A stretch of DNA of 64,000 nt from Flammulina velutipes (Eukaryota; Basidiomycota; Agaricomycetes; Agaricales; Physalacriaceae), in NCBI GenBank assembly GCA_011800155.1, contig CM022371.1, forward strand, positions 1-64,000, read 5' to 3'. A model generated the notes under the pieces. The model was not told the DNA's origin. It did not search any database and worked only from the letters and a program-made list of their open reading frames with translations. The position numbers and the translations under genes were made by a program. Below, piece after piece: positions 12,019 through 22,190 of the stretch (its first letter is position 1; each line of letters begins with the position of its first letter).

Positions 12019-13000
12019 ATACGCGACTTGTGGATATACAGACAGCGGAAATTAGTGTAGGAAAAAGAAGAGGTTGTATATGTTACGTGGTGCTTTAGAA
12101 ACACATAGCACTGAGAGATTAATACCGTACTTTACAATCGCAACGCGGTGAATTTCGAGTCTACATCGCACCCGACTTGAAGTCTACGCTCGTCCTGTTA
12201 TATGAGTTATCACCCGGGACAACTAATTAGCTCAACAGTTAGCTTGCACGTCAACTCCCAATAGTCTGGTGTTCAAACCTGGCTGGTTGTGGCACCTGCT
12301 ACCTGTCTTGAGCATTTATTACCAAGTCTGGGAGCGAGACGGTCGATGAATACTGATTATCAATGCAAACATCGAGGAATAGAACTTGATGTAACACTAT
12401 ACCATTTGCATGACCCAATCCCTAATAATTCAATGGCAAACCGGACCGCCCCGACCTGCCGAGGTCTCGCGTTCAAGTTCTGTTCGGTGCATATAACGTT
12501 TGGAGACGTTGTTAATCAACGTTGTGTGTTGGTTAACGGCCATTGGAGATGCCATGTACGAACCTCCTTTCTTGACGACAACGCACTAACGAATATGTAT
12601 GATGGTAAAAAGTACTCAATACAAATAGCAAGTCTGCGCGCCAGACAGTATATGCTAACTGAGTTTCAATGTAGATACGGCGAAATAAAACACGATCCCA
12701 TTCACACAACCCAAGCCCCGATGGTTCAATGTTAAACATGACTATCCCAACCAGCCAAGGTCTTGCGGTGAAGTCCAGATGGATGCACGTTGTTATATTA
12801 TATTTTATTCCAGGCTCTAGACGCATTGAAATGAAGATTTTCGAAATAACTTATTCAATGTTCCGGCACGTGACGGGACCTGATCCTCAATACGTTTCTC
12901 GAGAATCAATGCTTGCACATCGTTGTCCATTCCCAAAAGACCTAAATAAATTGGAAATCTACGTACCAGTTACAAGCACTCTTTCCGACCCTTAGTTTCC
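12019..13000 (+). other. Non-coding stretch with tRNA-like modules
   Basis: Three A-box/B-box-like modules are spaced as in tRNA genes: about 12219-12290 (TTAGCTCAACAGTTAG ... GGTGTTCAAACC), about 12422-12480 (ATTCAATGGC ... GCGTTCAAG) and about 12716-12785 (GGTTCAATGTT ... GCGGTGAAG). Modules two and three share a GGTCT(C/T)GCG run just before the B-box position with each other and loosely with the repeat copies. None folds into a convincing cloverleaf. The open frame at 12289-12735 spans them and is probably incidental. Confidence 0.35.
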
Positions 13001-13021
13001 ATGCCTTTCGCCGCGCGACGC

Positions 13022-13069
13022 GGTCAACACCTGGCTAAAGCCAGGTTATTCGGCATTGCCGAATTGACC
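13022..13069. other. Potential three-way-junction hairpin, right copy
   Basis: An outer GGTCAA/TTGACC stem encloses two perfect side hairpins: CCTGGCT-AA-AGCCAGG and ATTCGGC-ATT-GCCGAAT. All stems are formed by exact complements within 48 bases. Confidence 0.65.
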
Positions 13070-13867
13070 TCTTTGCGACGGCTACATGATTGGTTCAAAC
13101 GTGTAATGCTGTGCAAGTGGCGCTAATCCTCACCTTGCTCTAATATTCTACCGACAACAAACACAACGCATTTCACCCAAAGACTACTGCAACACAAATA
13201 ATAACATTCAACGCAATGAAACTGCACGATATTGCTTCGACTGCATACGCAATGGAACAGGCACCGAATCAGCGCTGACCACCTGCATGCACACAGCCAC
13301 AGCGAACTCCTTCGATCACGATCAATCTGTACGATTTCGGTACGCGACGGACCTGAATCCACAATGGCACCGAGGATCGTGAATTCCGATTGCAAAACGA
13401 TCCATAACGATACTACACGACTCGCCAGAACTACGTATATCGTAGTTAACATTTCTATCACCGTGCTGCCACCTTCATGATCTCTTCGACACTAACACGC
13501 TCCACCTCGACACCCACTTTGTCAACACGCCACACTATCAAATTTCGCACAGCAAAAACCCACTTGCCTACACGTCCTTCCTGCTCCTTGCCCATAAATT
13601 GACTTTTCCCCCCAGGATATCACTCTGACCTGTCCTCACTATTCTGGCCGGCTACCTGCTCAATTCCCTAACACAGCGTCCGCACACCTGAATGTCTTTG
13701 CGCCAGAAGAAGCTAGGAGACAAGTGTCACACTTCGGTCAAAGGCGTCCAGTCTTATCACCGGAGTGCGGACCGGACAACCTGCTCACGCGCCTAAACTT
13801 CGCTGCCAGTACCTCCACCACTTCCAACGCATCGTGCACTCTTCCCTCAAAATAAATACGGAACGGT

Positions 13868-14087
13868 ATGGAAACTTTAGCCTTGCCAGACACAAATCCC
13901 GAGACCCCGGCCCCGGACGAGAAGAAGAGGATCGCCAAGGAGGCTTACTCGAAAGCGCTCAGGCAATTGGGACGACATCGCAGGTCCACGGATAGAGTAA
14001 GTTTTCAATAACATTCCCCCCTCGAGGCTCCCCAAGAGATGATAGATTCAGCGGTACTAACCTTAGCACTGCCAATGGAGAACCTGA
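13868..14087 (+). CDS. Small two-exon reading frame in the right direct repeat, hypothetical
   Basis: Exons are 13868-13996 and 14067-14087, with a 70-nt intron carrying GTAAGT, TACTAAC and TTAG. The predicted 49-residue product matches that of the left copy (9780-9998). Conservation may simply reflect recent duplication. Confidence 0.35.
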
Positions 14088-14112
14088 TATATCTCAAACA
14101 GTAGCATGGAAA

Positions 14113-14183
14113 TTATGCCCAGCTAGTTCAATGGTAGCGTCGTCTGTCGGGATCGTTCGGTCTCACGTTCGAGTCTGGCTGAG
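14113..14183 (+). other. tRNA-like module, right copy
   Basis: Same degenerate A-box/B-box unit as at 10028-10098, with a G for T change in the region of the variable loop. Confidence 0.35.
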
Positions 14184-14319
14184 TGTATGTCAATCTCATC
14201 ACAACATTTTTTTGATTTCTTTAATCTCCGCTCTTTTGGAGTAACTAGGCGCGCCCGAGGCAACAGATTCTATTATCCTCGTTAACTAGCGTTATTTTCA
14301 TTAAGCTACGACAAGTGGC

Positions 14320-14470
14320 TCACTTTGATCTTATCACCGTGTACGGACCGGACAACCGCTCTGTTCTCACCTGCCCAAGGTTTGCAGCCAGTACCTCCAT
14401 CCCTTCGAACATATTATGCACTCTTCCGACATCAAGGGCAGCGCCGGCTTCGGCTACTGCAAACGTCCCC
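14320..14470 (+). repeat. Decayed third fragment of the direct repeat
   Basis: The sequence around CTTATCACCG, GCGGACCGGACAAC and GCAGCCAGTACCTCCA parallels 9665-9770 of the left repeat with many substitutions. It is an older partial copy downstream of the right repeat. Confidence 0.5.
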
Positions 14471-14624
14471 ATCGAGTTCCATGGTATTTACAGAAAACCT
14501 GCACAGGTAATGACGACCGAATGACAATAATCATTTCTGCTGCGGTGACTACATTGGTTGAACCAACGAAACAAAGATTTTGAATACAATTACAATACCA
14601 ACGGCGCCCCAACCACGGTACTAC

Positions 14625-16290
14625 TCATATATCGAGAAAAAGCTTTTCTACATAAACTGCGCTGACACGAACGTTTCGTTTTATTGTTGTCCATTTTTCC
14701 ATCCGGTCTGTCCCCTCGGACTCTGTTACCCATTCCAACGCCCGCTCGAGACCTTCCCACATTAGAGGGTACTTCATCAGCCTCACGTCCTCGAGCCGAC
14801 GCACCGACCGACTTCCACCTCCACTTCGGGACAGAACTAAATCCATGACGCTGTCTCGGTACCACACGGACAGTTCTCGTTCAAACCCCAACGTTGTCAG
14901 TTGTGGTAGCAAGACGGGAACCTGAGGATCCCCGGAAGCCTGAAGAGCTACCAAGACCTCTTTGCCGGCAATCAGTCCATTAAGATACAGCGCCTTCACG
15001 GAAACACACTCTCTGAGGAATGTGAGCAACGCTTCGTCGCAGCCTAAACAGGCCTCGCGGCTGCCTAGCCTAAGGTTTTCAATACGACGAACAGCTCCTC
15101 CCAACGTGGGGTAGACATACGGCCGGGGCTGGTCAAAGTCCATCCAAAGGGTTTTCAACGACGGAAGATCGAGAAGGTTAGATAGCGGGAAAAGGGCATC
15201 CTGCATACCGAGAGTGTGCAGCCTGGGAAGGGTGATGGGTGTTTGAAGATTGACTGATGCGACGGACGTTGCATCGATCTGCGTCAATTCGAGCTCCTCC
15301 AGGCCAAAACATGATGGGAGATGCGAAAACGAGGCTGCCTGGCAATGGTAGTACGTCAACGTTTCCCAGGACAATTCCACCACCCCGCTAACCCGCTCGG
15401 TCAACGTAAGACGTGTGAGACTTGGAGTGTGCCAGCGAACAGGAGGAAAAGCTGTATCAGGAACGTCCTTGAACGTTAATATCAGGCTTCTCAACCGTTC
15501 AAAGACAGTCCCCGAAAGCATCGCTATCAGACCTCGGTCCACATCTTTCAGCTCCGCCGTCCTCCAGCGACTCGCGGTTGACAGCAAAATTGCCAAACAG
15601 GATTCCAGCAATTCGTCGTCGATGACAGCGTCCTCCAGTACATCATCCCAAGCGGCACCTAAAACCCGAATGTTCAGGTCACACCCCGCGGACCGACGCA
15701 CCATCAAATCCAACGAAGACGTTAGATTTGCCTCGCGTAGGCCTCGCAACTCGAAGGGTAGCGCACGAAGGTTGAAAGTCGACCACAGACTCGGCGATGA
15801 CAATGCTAAGGCCCGCCAGCGACGCGAAACACAGGAGAGCGTCCAGGGTGCGTCCACTGGAACCATGGAAGGTGTTTCCCGCTTGTACGTCGCTAACAGG
15901 GTGCACCACTCAAAGATGCTAGACAGAATATCATCCGGAACGGTGCGAATGGGGTGAAGGGCACCTTTGTGACGCAGTATGGACGACTCCACTACTGCTC
16001 TCCTGCGTTTTGCCTTCCTCAAAACCACCTCTACCTCCAAAATCCAGCCGTCCAGTTGCGCGCCAAAGACTTCATCTCTCTCGAGACTCGCCGCTATCGG
16101 GGGAAGGTCTCCCCTGTCTGGAGGCTCGTTGGTAAAAAGATATCTCTCAACCTCTGCATCGTGCATGCCCTGCTCTCCTACTTCGCTCAACGCACATAGC
16201 GCACATTTCAAGGATTGCCTGCCATCACAAATCAGCAACATACAAGCCTCTTAGACACAACACTTGCCTACTACTATCACTGCCCGACAT
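14625..16290 (-). CDS. F-box/LRR protein, family I copy 3
   Basis: Exon 1 is 16268-16290 (ATG plus six codons and two bases), the intron 16219-16267 (49 nt, GCAAGT...GGCAG, phase 2) and exon 2 14625-16218, giving about 538 residues. Joined, the N-terminus reads MSGSDSSRQSLKCALCAL, matching the KCALC motif of copies 1 and 2. The F-box reads HPIRTVPDDILSSIFEWCT; LRR-like segments follow, and the C-terminus (EWVTES..ME.W..IKRNVRV) is intact, unlike copy 1. The expected role is an SCF substrate receptor with unknown target. It sits just downstream of the right copy of the 1.3-kb repeat, convergent with it. Confidence 0.85.
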
Positions 16291-16837
16291 GCCCACCTAT
16301 CTTGCTGTCGTCAATCCATGCAGCGCTGACGTTGATGATAATGACGATGGTAGGTACACGAGGACCAGCATCTACTTCGCGCAGGTGCTCACTCGTGCCG
16401 TAAGGCACGACTCTGCCACCGAACTAACTCCAACTCATACGTCACTGTTGATAAGAACCTTTCGCCGCAGGTTCAAGACTCGTCCGCAACACCCACTCTT
16501 GATTGCTAAACTTGCGACAACCTTTTGAACGTAAATACTTGCACTGAAGTTTTCTTGGTATGGTGGAACTCGCAACAAAAAGACCCTTGTGGAAACATAC
16601 CCTTGAAACGAGTACTTCAATAAATCGGACCGTTCAGACCATAAAGCAAAAACATGAGAATCCTGCGAACCGCTTACAAGCGCCCTTCAATCTGGCCAGT
16701 TGGGATAAAATAATTCAAAAACGCTGTCACCAGACATCCATGACATTTTATTCATTTACCGGGTACTTACACCGCTGAACTCGCCGCTTAATCAGGATCT
16801 TCATTGCACACCTACGTTCACCCACGACGACGCAAGA
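16291..16837. other. Intergenic, no gene recognised
   Basis: Upstream region of F-box copy 3 on the minus strand, leading into the minisatellite on the plus strand. Short open frames only. Confidence 0.35.
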
Positions 16838-18745
16838 GCTGCCATTACCATTTCTCGTGAACAAGTAATGAATTCACTCAGTTTCTGATGCTTACCATTT
16901 TTCATTCACTCGGTACAAACCTGAAATGGCATGTAAGACTGCGGCGTCGGATTGTTGCCATTTCTCGTGAACGGCTCACTAACGGAAAATGGCACAAAAC
17001 AATCCAGCGACGGATTCTTACCAATTTTCTGGAACGAGGGTCAAATGAGGAATTGACTCGGTGTCCGATGCTGACCGTTTATCATTCACTCGGGACAAAC
17101 CTAAAATGGCATGAAAGACTTCGTGAACGAGTCGCTAACGGAAAATGGCACAAAACAATCCAGCGTCGGATTGTTGCCTTTTCTCGTGAACGGCACGCTA
17201 ACGGGAAATGGCACAAAACAATCCAGCGACGGATTCTTGCCAATTTACTGGAACGAGGGTCTAATGAATAATCGACTCGGTGTCCGATGCTGCCCGTTTT
17301 TCATTCACTCGGGACAAACCTGAAATGGCATGAAAGACTGCGGCGTCGGATTGTTGCCATTTCTCGTGAACGAGACGCTAGCGGAAAATGGCACAAAACA
17401 ATCCAGCGTCGGATTGTTGCCATTTCTCGTGAACGGCTCGCTAACGGAAAATGGCACAAAACAATCCAGCGTCGGATTCTTACCAATTTTCTGGAACGAG
17501 GGTCAAATGAGGAATTGACTCGGTGTCCGATGCTGACCGTTTATCATTCACTCGGGACAAACCTAAAATGGCATGAAAGACTTCGTGAACGAGTCGCTAA
17601 CGGAAAATGGCACAAAACAATCCAGCGTCGGATTGTTGCCTTTTCTCGTGAACGGCACGCTAACGGGAAATGGCACAAAACAATCCAGCGACGGATTCTT
17701 GCCAATTTACTGGAACGAGGGTCTAATGAATAATCGACTCGGTGTCCGATGCTGCCCGTTTTTCATTCACTCGGGACAAACCTGAAATGGCATGAAAGAC
17801 TGCGGCGTCGGATTGTTGCCATTTCTCGTGAACGAGACGCTAGCGGAAAATGGCACAAAACAATCCAGCGTCGGATTGTTGCCTTTTCTCGTGAACGGCT
17901 CGCTAACGGAAAATGGCACAAAACAATCCAGCGTCGGATTGTTGCCTTTTCTCGTGAACGGCACGCTAACGGAAAATGGCACAAAACAATCCAGCGACGG
18001 ATTCTTGCCAATTTACTGGAACGAGGGTCTAATGAATAATCGACTCGGTGTCCGATGCTGCCCGTTTTTCATTCACTCGGGACAAACCTGAAATGGCATT
18101 CACTCGGGACAAACCTAAAATGGCATGAAAGACTTCGTCAACGAGTCGCTAACGGAAAATGGCACAAAACAATCCAGCGTCGGATTGTTGCCTTTTCTCG
18201 TGAACGGCACGCTAACGGAAAATGGCACAAAACAATCCAGCGACGGATTCTTGCCAATTTACTGGAACGAGGGTCTAATGAATAATCGACTCGGTGTCCG
18301 ATGCTGCCCGTTTTTCATTCACTCGGGACAAACCTGAAATGGCATGAAAGACTGCGGCGTCGGATTGTTGCCATTTCTCGTGAACGAGACGCTAGCGGAA
18401 AATGGCACAAAACAATCCAGCGTCGGATTGTTGCCTTTTCTCGTGAACGGCTCGCTAACGGAAAATGGCACAAAACAATCCAGCGTCGGATTGTTGCCTT
18501 TTCTCGTGAACGGCTCGCTAACGGAAAATGGCACAAAACAATCCAGCGTCGGATTGTTGCCATTTCTCGTGAACGAGACGCTAGCGGAAAATGGCACAAA
18601 ACAATCCAGCGTCGGATTGTTGCCTTTTCTCGTGAACGGCACGCTAACGGAAAATGGCACAAAACAATCCAGCGTCGGATTGTTGCCTTTTCTCGTGAAC
18701 GAGGGTCTAATGAGTAATCGACTCGGTGTCCCATGCTGGCAGTTT
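16838..18745 (+). repeat. 63-bp minisatellite with higher-order structure
   Basis: The string AATGGCACAAAACAATCCAG occurs 17 times. Adjacent copies are 63 bp apart, and clusters of two to five units are separated by spacers that themselves recur (CATTCACTCGGGACAAACCT). This gives a higher-order period of about 460 bp in the first half (17041 and 17501 begin near-identical blocks). Because 63 is a multiple of three, several frames on both strands stay open for 70-160 codons. One plus frame has units reading LPFLVNGSLTENGTKQSSVG. I regard these as by-products of the repeat unless transcription is shown. Confidence 0.9.
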
Positions 18746-18882
18746 TTCATTCGAGATTTGAGCCACCTTGCATTCTCACAAGCTGTTATTTGTGTAGTTA
18801 CATTAATGCTACTCCCAGAAAGTGGATTTTGAGAAGGACCGGGGTATCTGTAATATGTCCCATACTACAGACCGTAGATAGA

Positions 18883-19932
18883 TAGGTGCGGGCGTGTGTA
18901 CACTCTCTTGTTCGTCTACTTCTCCCAACGACTGCTCGATGGCGCCACCTAGAAATCGCATCGTCCCGTGACATATTCGAAGGCTTTGCGGGATGTTCGT
19001 TCGAGCGACTTGAAAGTGTCGACATAGATTTCTACTGGGACGGCGGTGAAGATGACGCTGTCATCACCCTGTTCCGTGATGCTCCCAAGCTCGTCGAGCT
19101 CAAACTAGAAAACCGATCCGAGCTGGATATCGATCTTCCCTGGGCAGCGATACAAACCTTCTCTCCTGGGAGTAGCGGACTACCCTTTCTCCCCCGTATG
19201 CTAGGGTTGCAAGTCCTGCAGATTAAGCACTCGTATGATGACACAGAAACATTGGATCACTGGAACATCATGTCGGAATGGGAACATAACATCGCGTTCT
19301 TCGAACTTCCCTTGCTTCATACCATCACGGTACGCGAAGGTGATACAAACCCAATCATCTACAATGTTTCGAGGCGTTTAGGCGTCCCGTCACTGACGAC
19401 ACTCGTGTTAAATATGTGGAACCGCGCACAAGGCGATCCTTCCGCACCTCGTCTCCGTTTCCCTGTCTTCGAAAATCTTCATTCATTGATAAACTTGTCA
19501 CTTGATTTTTACCCGTTCGAAGTCACGAATATCCCTTTCCTCATCCGTACATCCTCGGTCGCCAACCTCTACCTTGGCGTGAATGCCGCCACTCTCACCG
19601 TTATGGAAGCAATCGCGCTGGGTGTCGTACCGATGTTGCAGACGCTCGGGCTGCATTTCTCCACCTGGCGTAAAAGCCCGGATGCTATCATCTCCATGCT
19701 TATGTTTCGCGCCATGAATGATGCAGCGCGTCCCATCGCCGTGCTTAAATTTGCAAGATTCGGAGTAGGTGATGAGCTCAACTCATCTACCGGGGGCGCG
19801 CAAAGGGATGGATGGGACGAATGGCTATCGGGGGACGCACTCCAGGCACCTGAGGGTTCGGCGGGGAGATGGGCAGAGGTTCGGAAAAACACTGATGTGC
19901 AAATCGTCGAGAGATATAGCTTTGACGCGTAG
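18883..19932 (+). pseudogene. F-box/LRR family II, 5'-truncated copy
   Basis: The frame to 19932 encodes about 349 residues matching the middle and end of the family II genes at 38-44 kb and 61 kb: LVRLLLPTTARWRHLE, CSFERL, LPLLHTITVREGD and ..VQIVERYSF. The F-box itself, about 170 N-terminal residues in relatives, is missing, and no ATG opens the frame (the first codon before the conserved block is GTG). The homology starts about 140 bases after the end of the minisatellite, so the 5' end was probably lost in the rearrangement that placed or grew the array. The remaining frame has no internal stop, which suggests recent loss or use of another start. Confidence 0.75.
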
Positions 19933-21011
19933 AATAATCTAACGAAGCATTCAGCTACTGCCATCTCATCAGTAGCACCATAGAATAAGACATTGCCAGT
20001 GTACGCTCAAATACGCCACTCCGAAGATGAACTCATGTAGTATTACAGCTTCAGTCCGTATATTTATGGATTGTTCGATACGGCAAGTGCATCGGCTTTT
20101 CACACACACTGGGGGCGTACCCGGGCATTGTTGATGGCACTGACAAAGCCGGACACTCTTTCACATTTACCATCATCAGTCCGCATTCGCCTACCGTGCC
20201 ATTTTCTCTCGCTCGGAAACAGCTTCTGTGCCTCCGTAACTGTTTTGAAACGTATCCATCTTTCTTGAAGAATCATATCCAGATCGGCTCTGGTCAGCGC
20301 AGCATGTCGCCTGATCCTCTTGCTTTCCAGTTCTATCTAATTGCGTCAATCATTTGTTCCTTCAATCTTCATGTTATCGTTGGTTCTTCGACGTCGATGC
20401 GTTGGACGTATTCAGTGTCAAGAGTCGAATTTGACGCTTTGGGGCTCTTGCTCTTTTCCGAGACATTTCGCATGTGTACTGGCAGGCTCCAGGCGTTCTT
20501 ATTTTTCGACTCAGCTGTGCTACGCAGAGGACCTACGACTCAGATCATCTCTCACCACCTATAGTACGGTCCTCTCGTGCTCAAATGTGAAGCTGAACCC
20601 GCGCAAAAAATTACGTTCCTCTCCCCATCGTCTCCACTGGCAGACAGGAACACACTCATGCGATACTCCGGGACGTTTCTACGCTTCAACTGCAACTGTT
20701 CTGACTCTCAAACGTCCTACTAGCATACATGGGATTTGGGAGGGGAGAATTGCGACAGTGAACTACGGGACATCATCGGTATGGTCGTTCTCGTCTTCTG
20801 TCGTGCATTACTCATGTCAATATAGCGTAGAGCGCTCCCGAAGCTCTCCAACGATTCACAAGCACGCAGCACGATAGTGGTCCAAACCGGTATTCATAAT
20901 CACCCTCGAACAATGAAATATTCCCCGCATTGTTCACCCTCGCGATCGAGCGTGCCATTGTCGCTCTTACTCAAAAGGCCGCTCTAGTCTATCTCTTTGC
21001 CTCCCAACGCG
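19933..21011. other. No gene assigned
   Basis: A plus-strand frame at 20196-20564 reads plausibly (RNCFETYPSFLKNHIQIGSG...) but has no recognised domain, no paralog here and no clear splice partners. The rest shows nothing. Confidence 0.3.
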
Positions 21012-22091
21012 ATGGCACACAAGTACCTTACCAGAAAACGGACGAAACGAAATGCCTCCAAGTCGGAGGGTGCACTCTCCAAGGAATCAACGATCCCTAC
21101 ACTTCCCGTCGAGATCATTCGCATGATCTTCGAGCTCGTCGCGTTCGGCATTCCGGGGAATCTGCGTTCCCTCTGTCTCGTATGCAAGATGTCCAATTTA
21201 TGGTATGTACCTCCCCTCCATCCCCGTTTCCCCTTATTTACGTCATATATGCATAGGATAACCCCAATCCTCTACCGCACCATCGTCCTCAAAACCCTCC
21301 CCAAATGCCGCCTCTTCCGCCGAACAGTAAACACATTCTCCAAACGCCCAACCCACACCACATTCCTCGCCACACACACCCGCGCGCTCATCCTCCCCCC
21401 TCGCACCATCCCCTCCATCCCCAGCGCAACGCTCGACGCCATCCTCCTCTCTTGCCCAAACCTCACCACCCTCTCCTGCAGCGCCTCACTCCTCGACGAC
21501 GACCTATCCCTCTTCCCCAACCTCCACGCCCTCACCCACTTGAACCTCCCGAACCTATTCGAGTACCCCAAGATCCTCCCTCCTTCTCTAACACACCTGA
21601 GCTGCGGGGCGTCCGTATGGGACTTTGCCGACCCCCCAGTGTGGCGCACGCTCTTCGCTGAATGCCCCGCCCTAACACACCTGTGTCTATCCTCGGAGTA
21701 TCTCAAGAGCTACGGATTCATCGACTTCCCCCTGGCCAACCTAATATCCGCCCTCCCCCCCACGATCCACCAACTGATATTCATCCTCGTCGCCCCCGAC
21801 TCGCAGTGGTACATGGTCGACGAGTCCGTGCGCCGGATGCAGAGGCGGTATTTGGGGGAGGAGGAAAAGAGGGTGGTGTGGATGTCGGTGGATAGGTATG
21901 GATCGCTATGCGATCCGCTGCATCCGGGGTTCTATGCGGGGCACATCCTGGCGGGTAAGAATGCTGTGGCGGGTGTTACGGGGATGGATTATCCCAATGA
22001 GAAGGAGGTGGATATATGGGATTTGGGACGACGCGTCGCTCGTCATTACGCATCGGGGTACAAGGTAAATGGGAGGCGTGTATCTTGGTAG
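21012..22091 (+). CDS. F-box protein, family III copy 1
   Basis: Exon 1 is 21012-21202, the intron 21203-21256 (54 nt, GTATGT...CATAG, phase 2) and exon 2 21257-22091, giving 341 residues from the ATG of MAHKYLTRKR. The intron is a multiple of three and stop-free, so an unspliced frame adds 18 spurious residues. It is placed exactly as in the paralog at 30.1 kb (after the Trp codon of NLW/QSW). The N-terminus is basic. The F-box follows (IPTLPVEIIRMIFELVAF...LRSLCLVCK), then CRLFRRTVNTFSKR, shared with the paralog, and LRR-like segments. The C-terminus DIWDLGRRVARHYA is also shared. The expected role is SCF substrate recognition. It is convergent with RIC8, about 100 bases away. Confidence 0.85.
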   Translation: MAHKYLTRKRTKRNASKSEGALSKESTIPTLPVEIIRMIFELVAFGIPGNLRSLCLVCKMSNLWYVPPLHPRFPLFTSYMHRITPILYRTIVLKTLPKCRLFRRTVNTFSKRPTHTTFLATHTRALILPPRTIPSIPSATLDAILLSCPNLTTLSCSASLLDDDLSLFPNLHALTHLNLPNLFEYPKILPPSLTHLSCGASVWDFADPPVWRTLFAECPALTHLCLSSEYLKSYGFIDFPLANLISALPPTIHQLIFILVAPDSQWYMVDESVRRMQRRYLGEEEKRVVWMSVDRYGSLCDPLHPGFYAGHILAGKNAVAGVTGMDYPNEKEVDIWDLGRRVARHYASGYKVNGRRVSW

Positions 22092-22190
22092 TCAGAGAAT
22101 CAAGCGTTCAGTATGTATAGTTGTACAAGCAAAGCATAAACATTATTATTACGGTATTAATAAATATACGTGGTGGTATTCATTCGTCCA

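Larger units (their letters stand above)
13001..14279 (+). repeat. Direct repeat, right copy (about 1.3 kb)
   Basis: Second copy of the 8826-10216 segment in the same orientation, nearly identical over about 1.05 kb. It keeps the small two-exon frame (13868-14087), the tRNA-like module (14113-14183) and a better-paired three-way-junction hairpin (13022-13069). The gene exons that follow the left copy are missing here. Confidence 0.85.

Noticed and set aside
12289..12735. A 148-codon protein gene
   Set aside because: The frame overlaps two tRNA-like modules, shows no domain and has no paralog; it is probably incidental.
16888..18832. Long open frames of 70-162 codons on both strands in the minisatellite as real proteins
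   Set aside because: They exist because the 63-bp unit is a multiple of three and lacks stops; the same region is open in three or more frames and no start, splice or domain signal supports one.
21272..21706. A 144-codon minus-strand gene opposite the 21-kb F-box gene
   Set aside because: It is the shadow of the plus-strand coding exon, which is supported by a paralog with the same intron.
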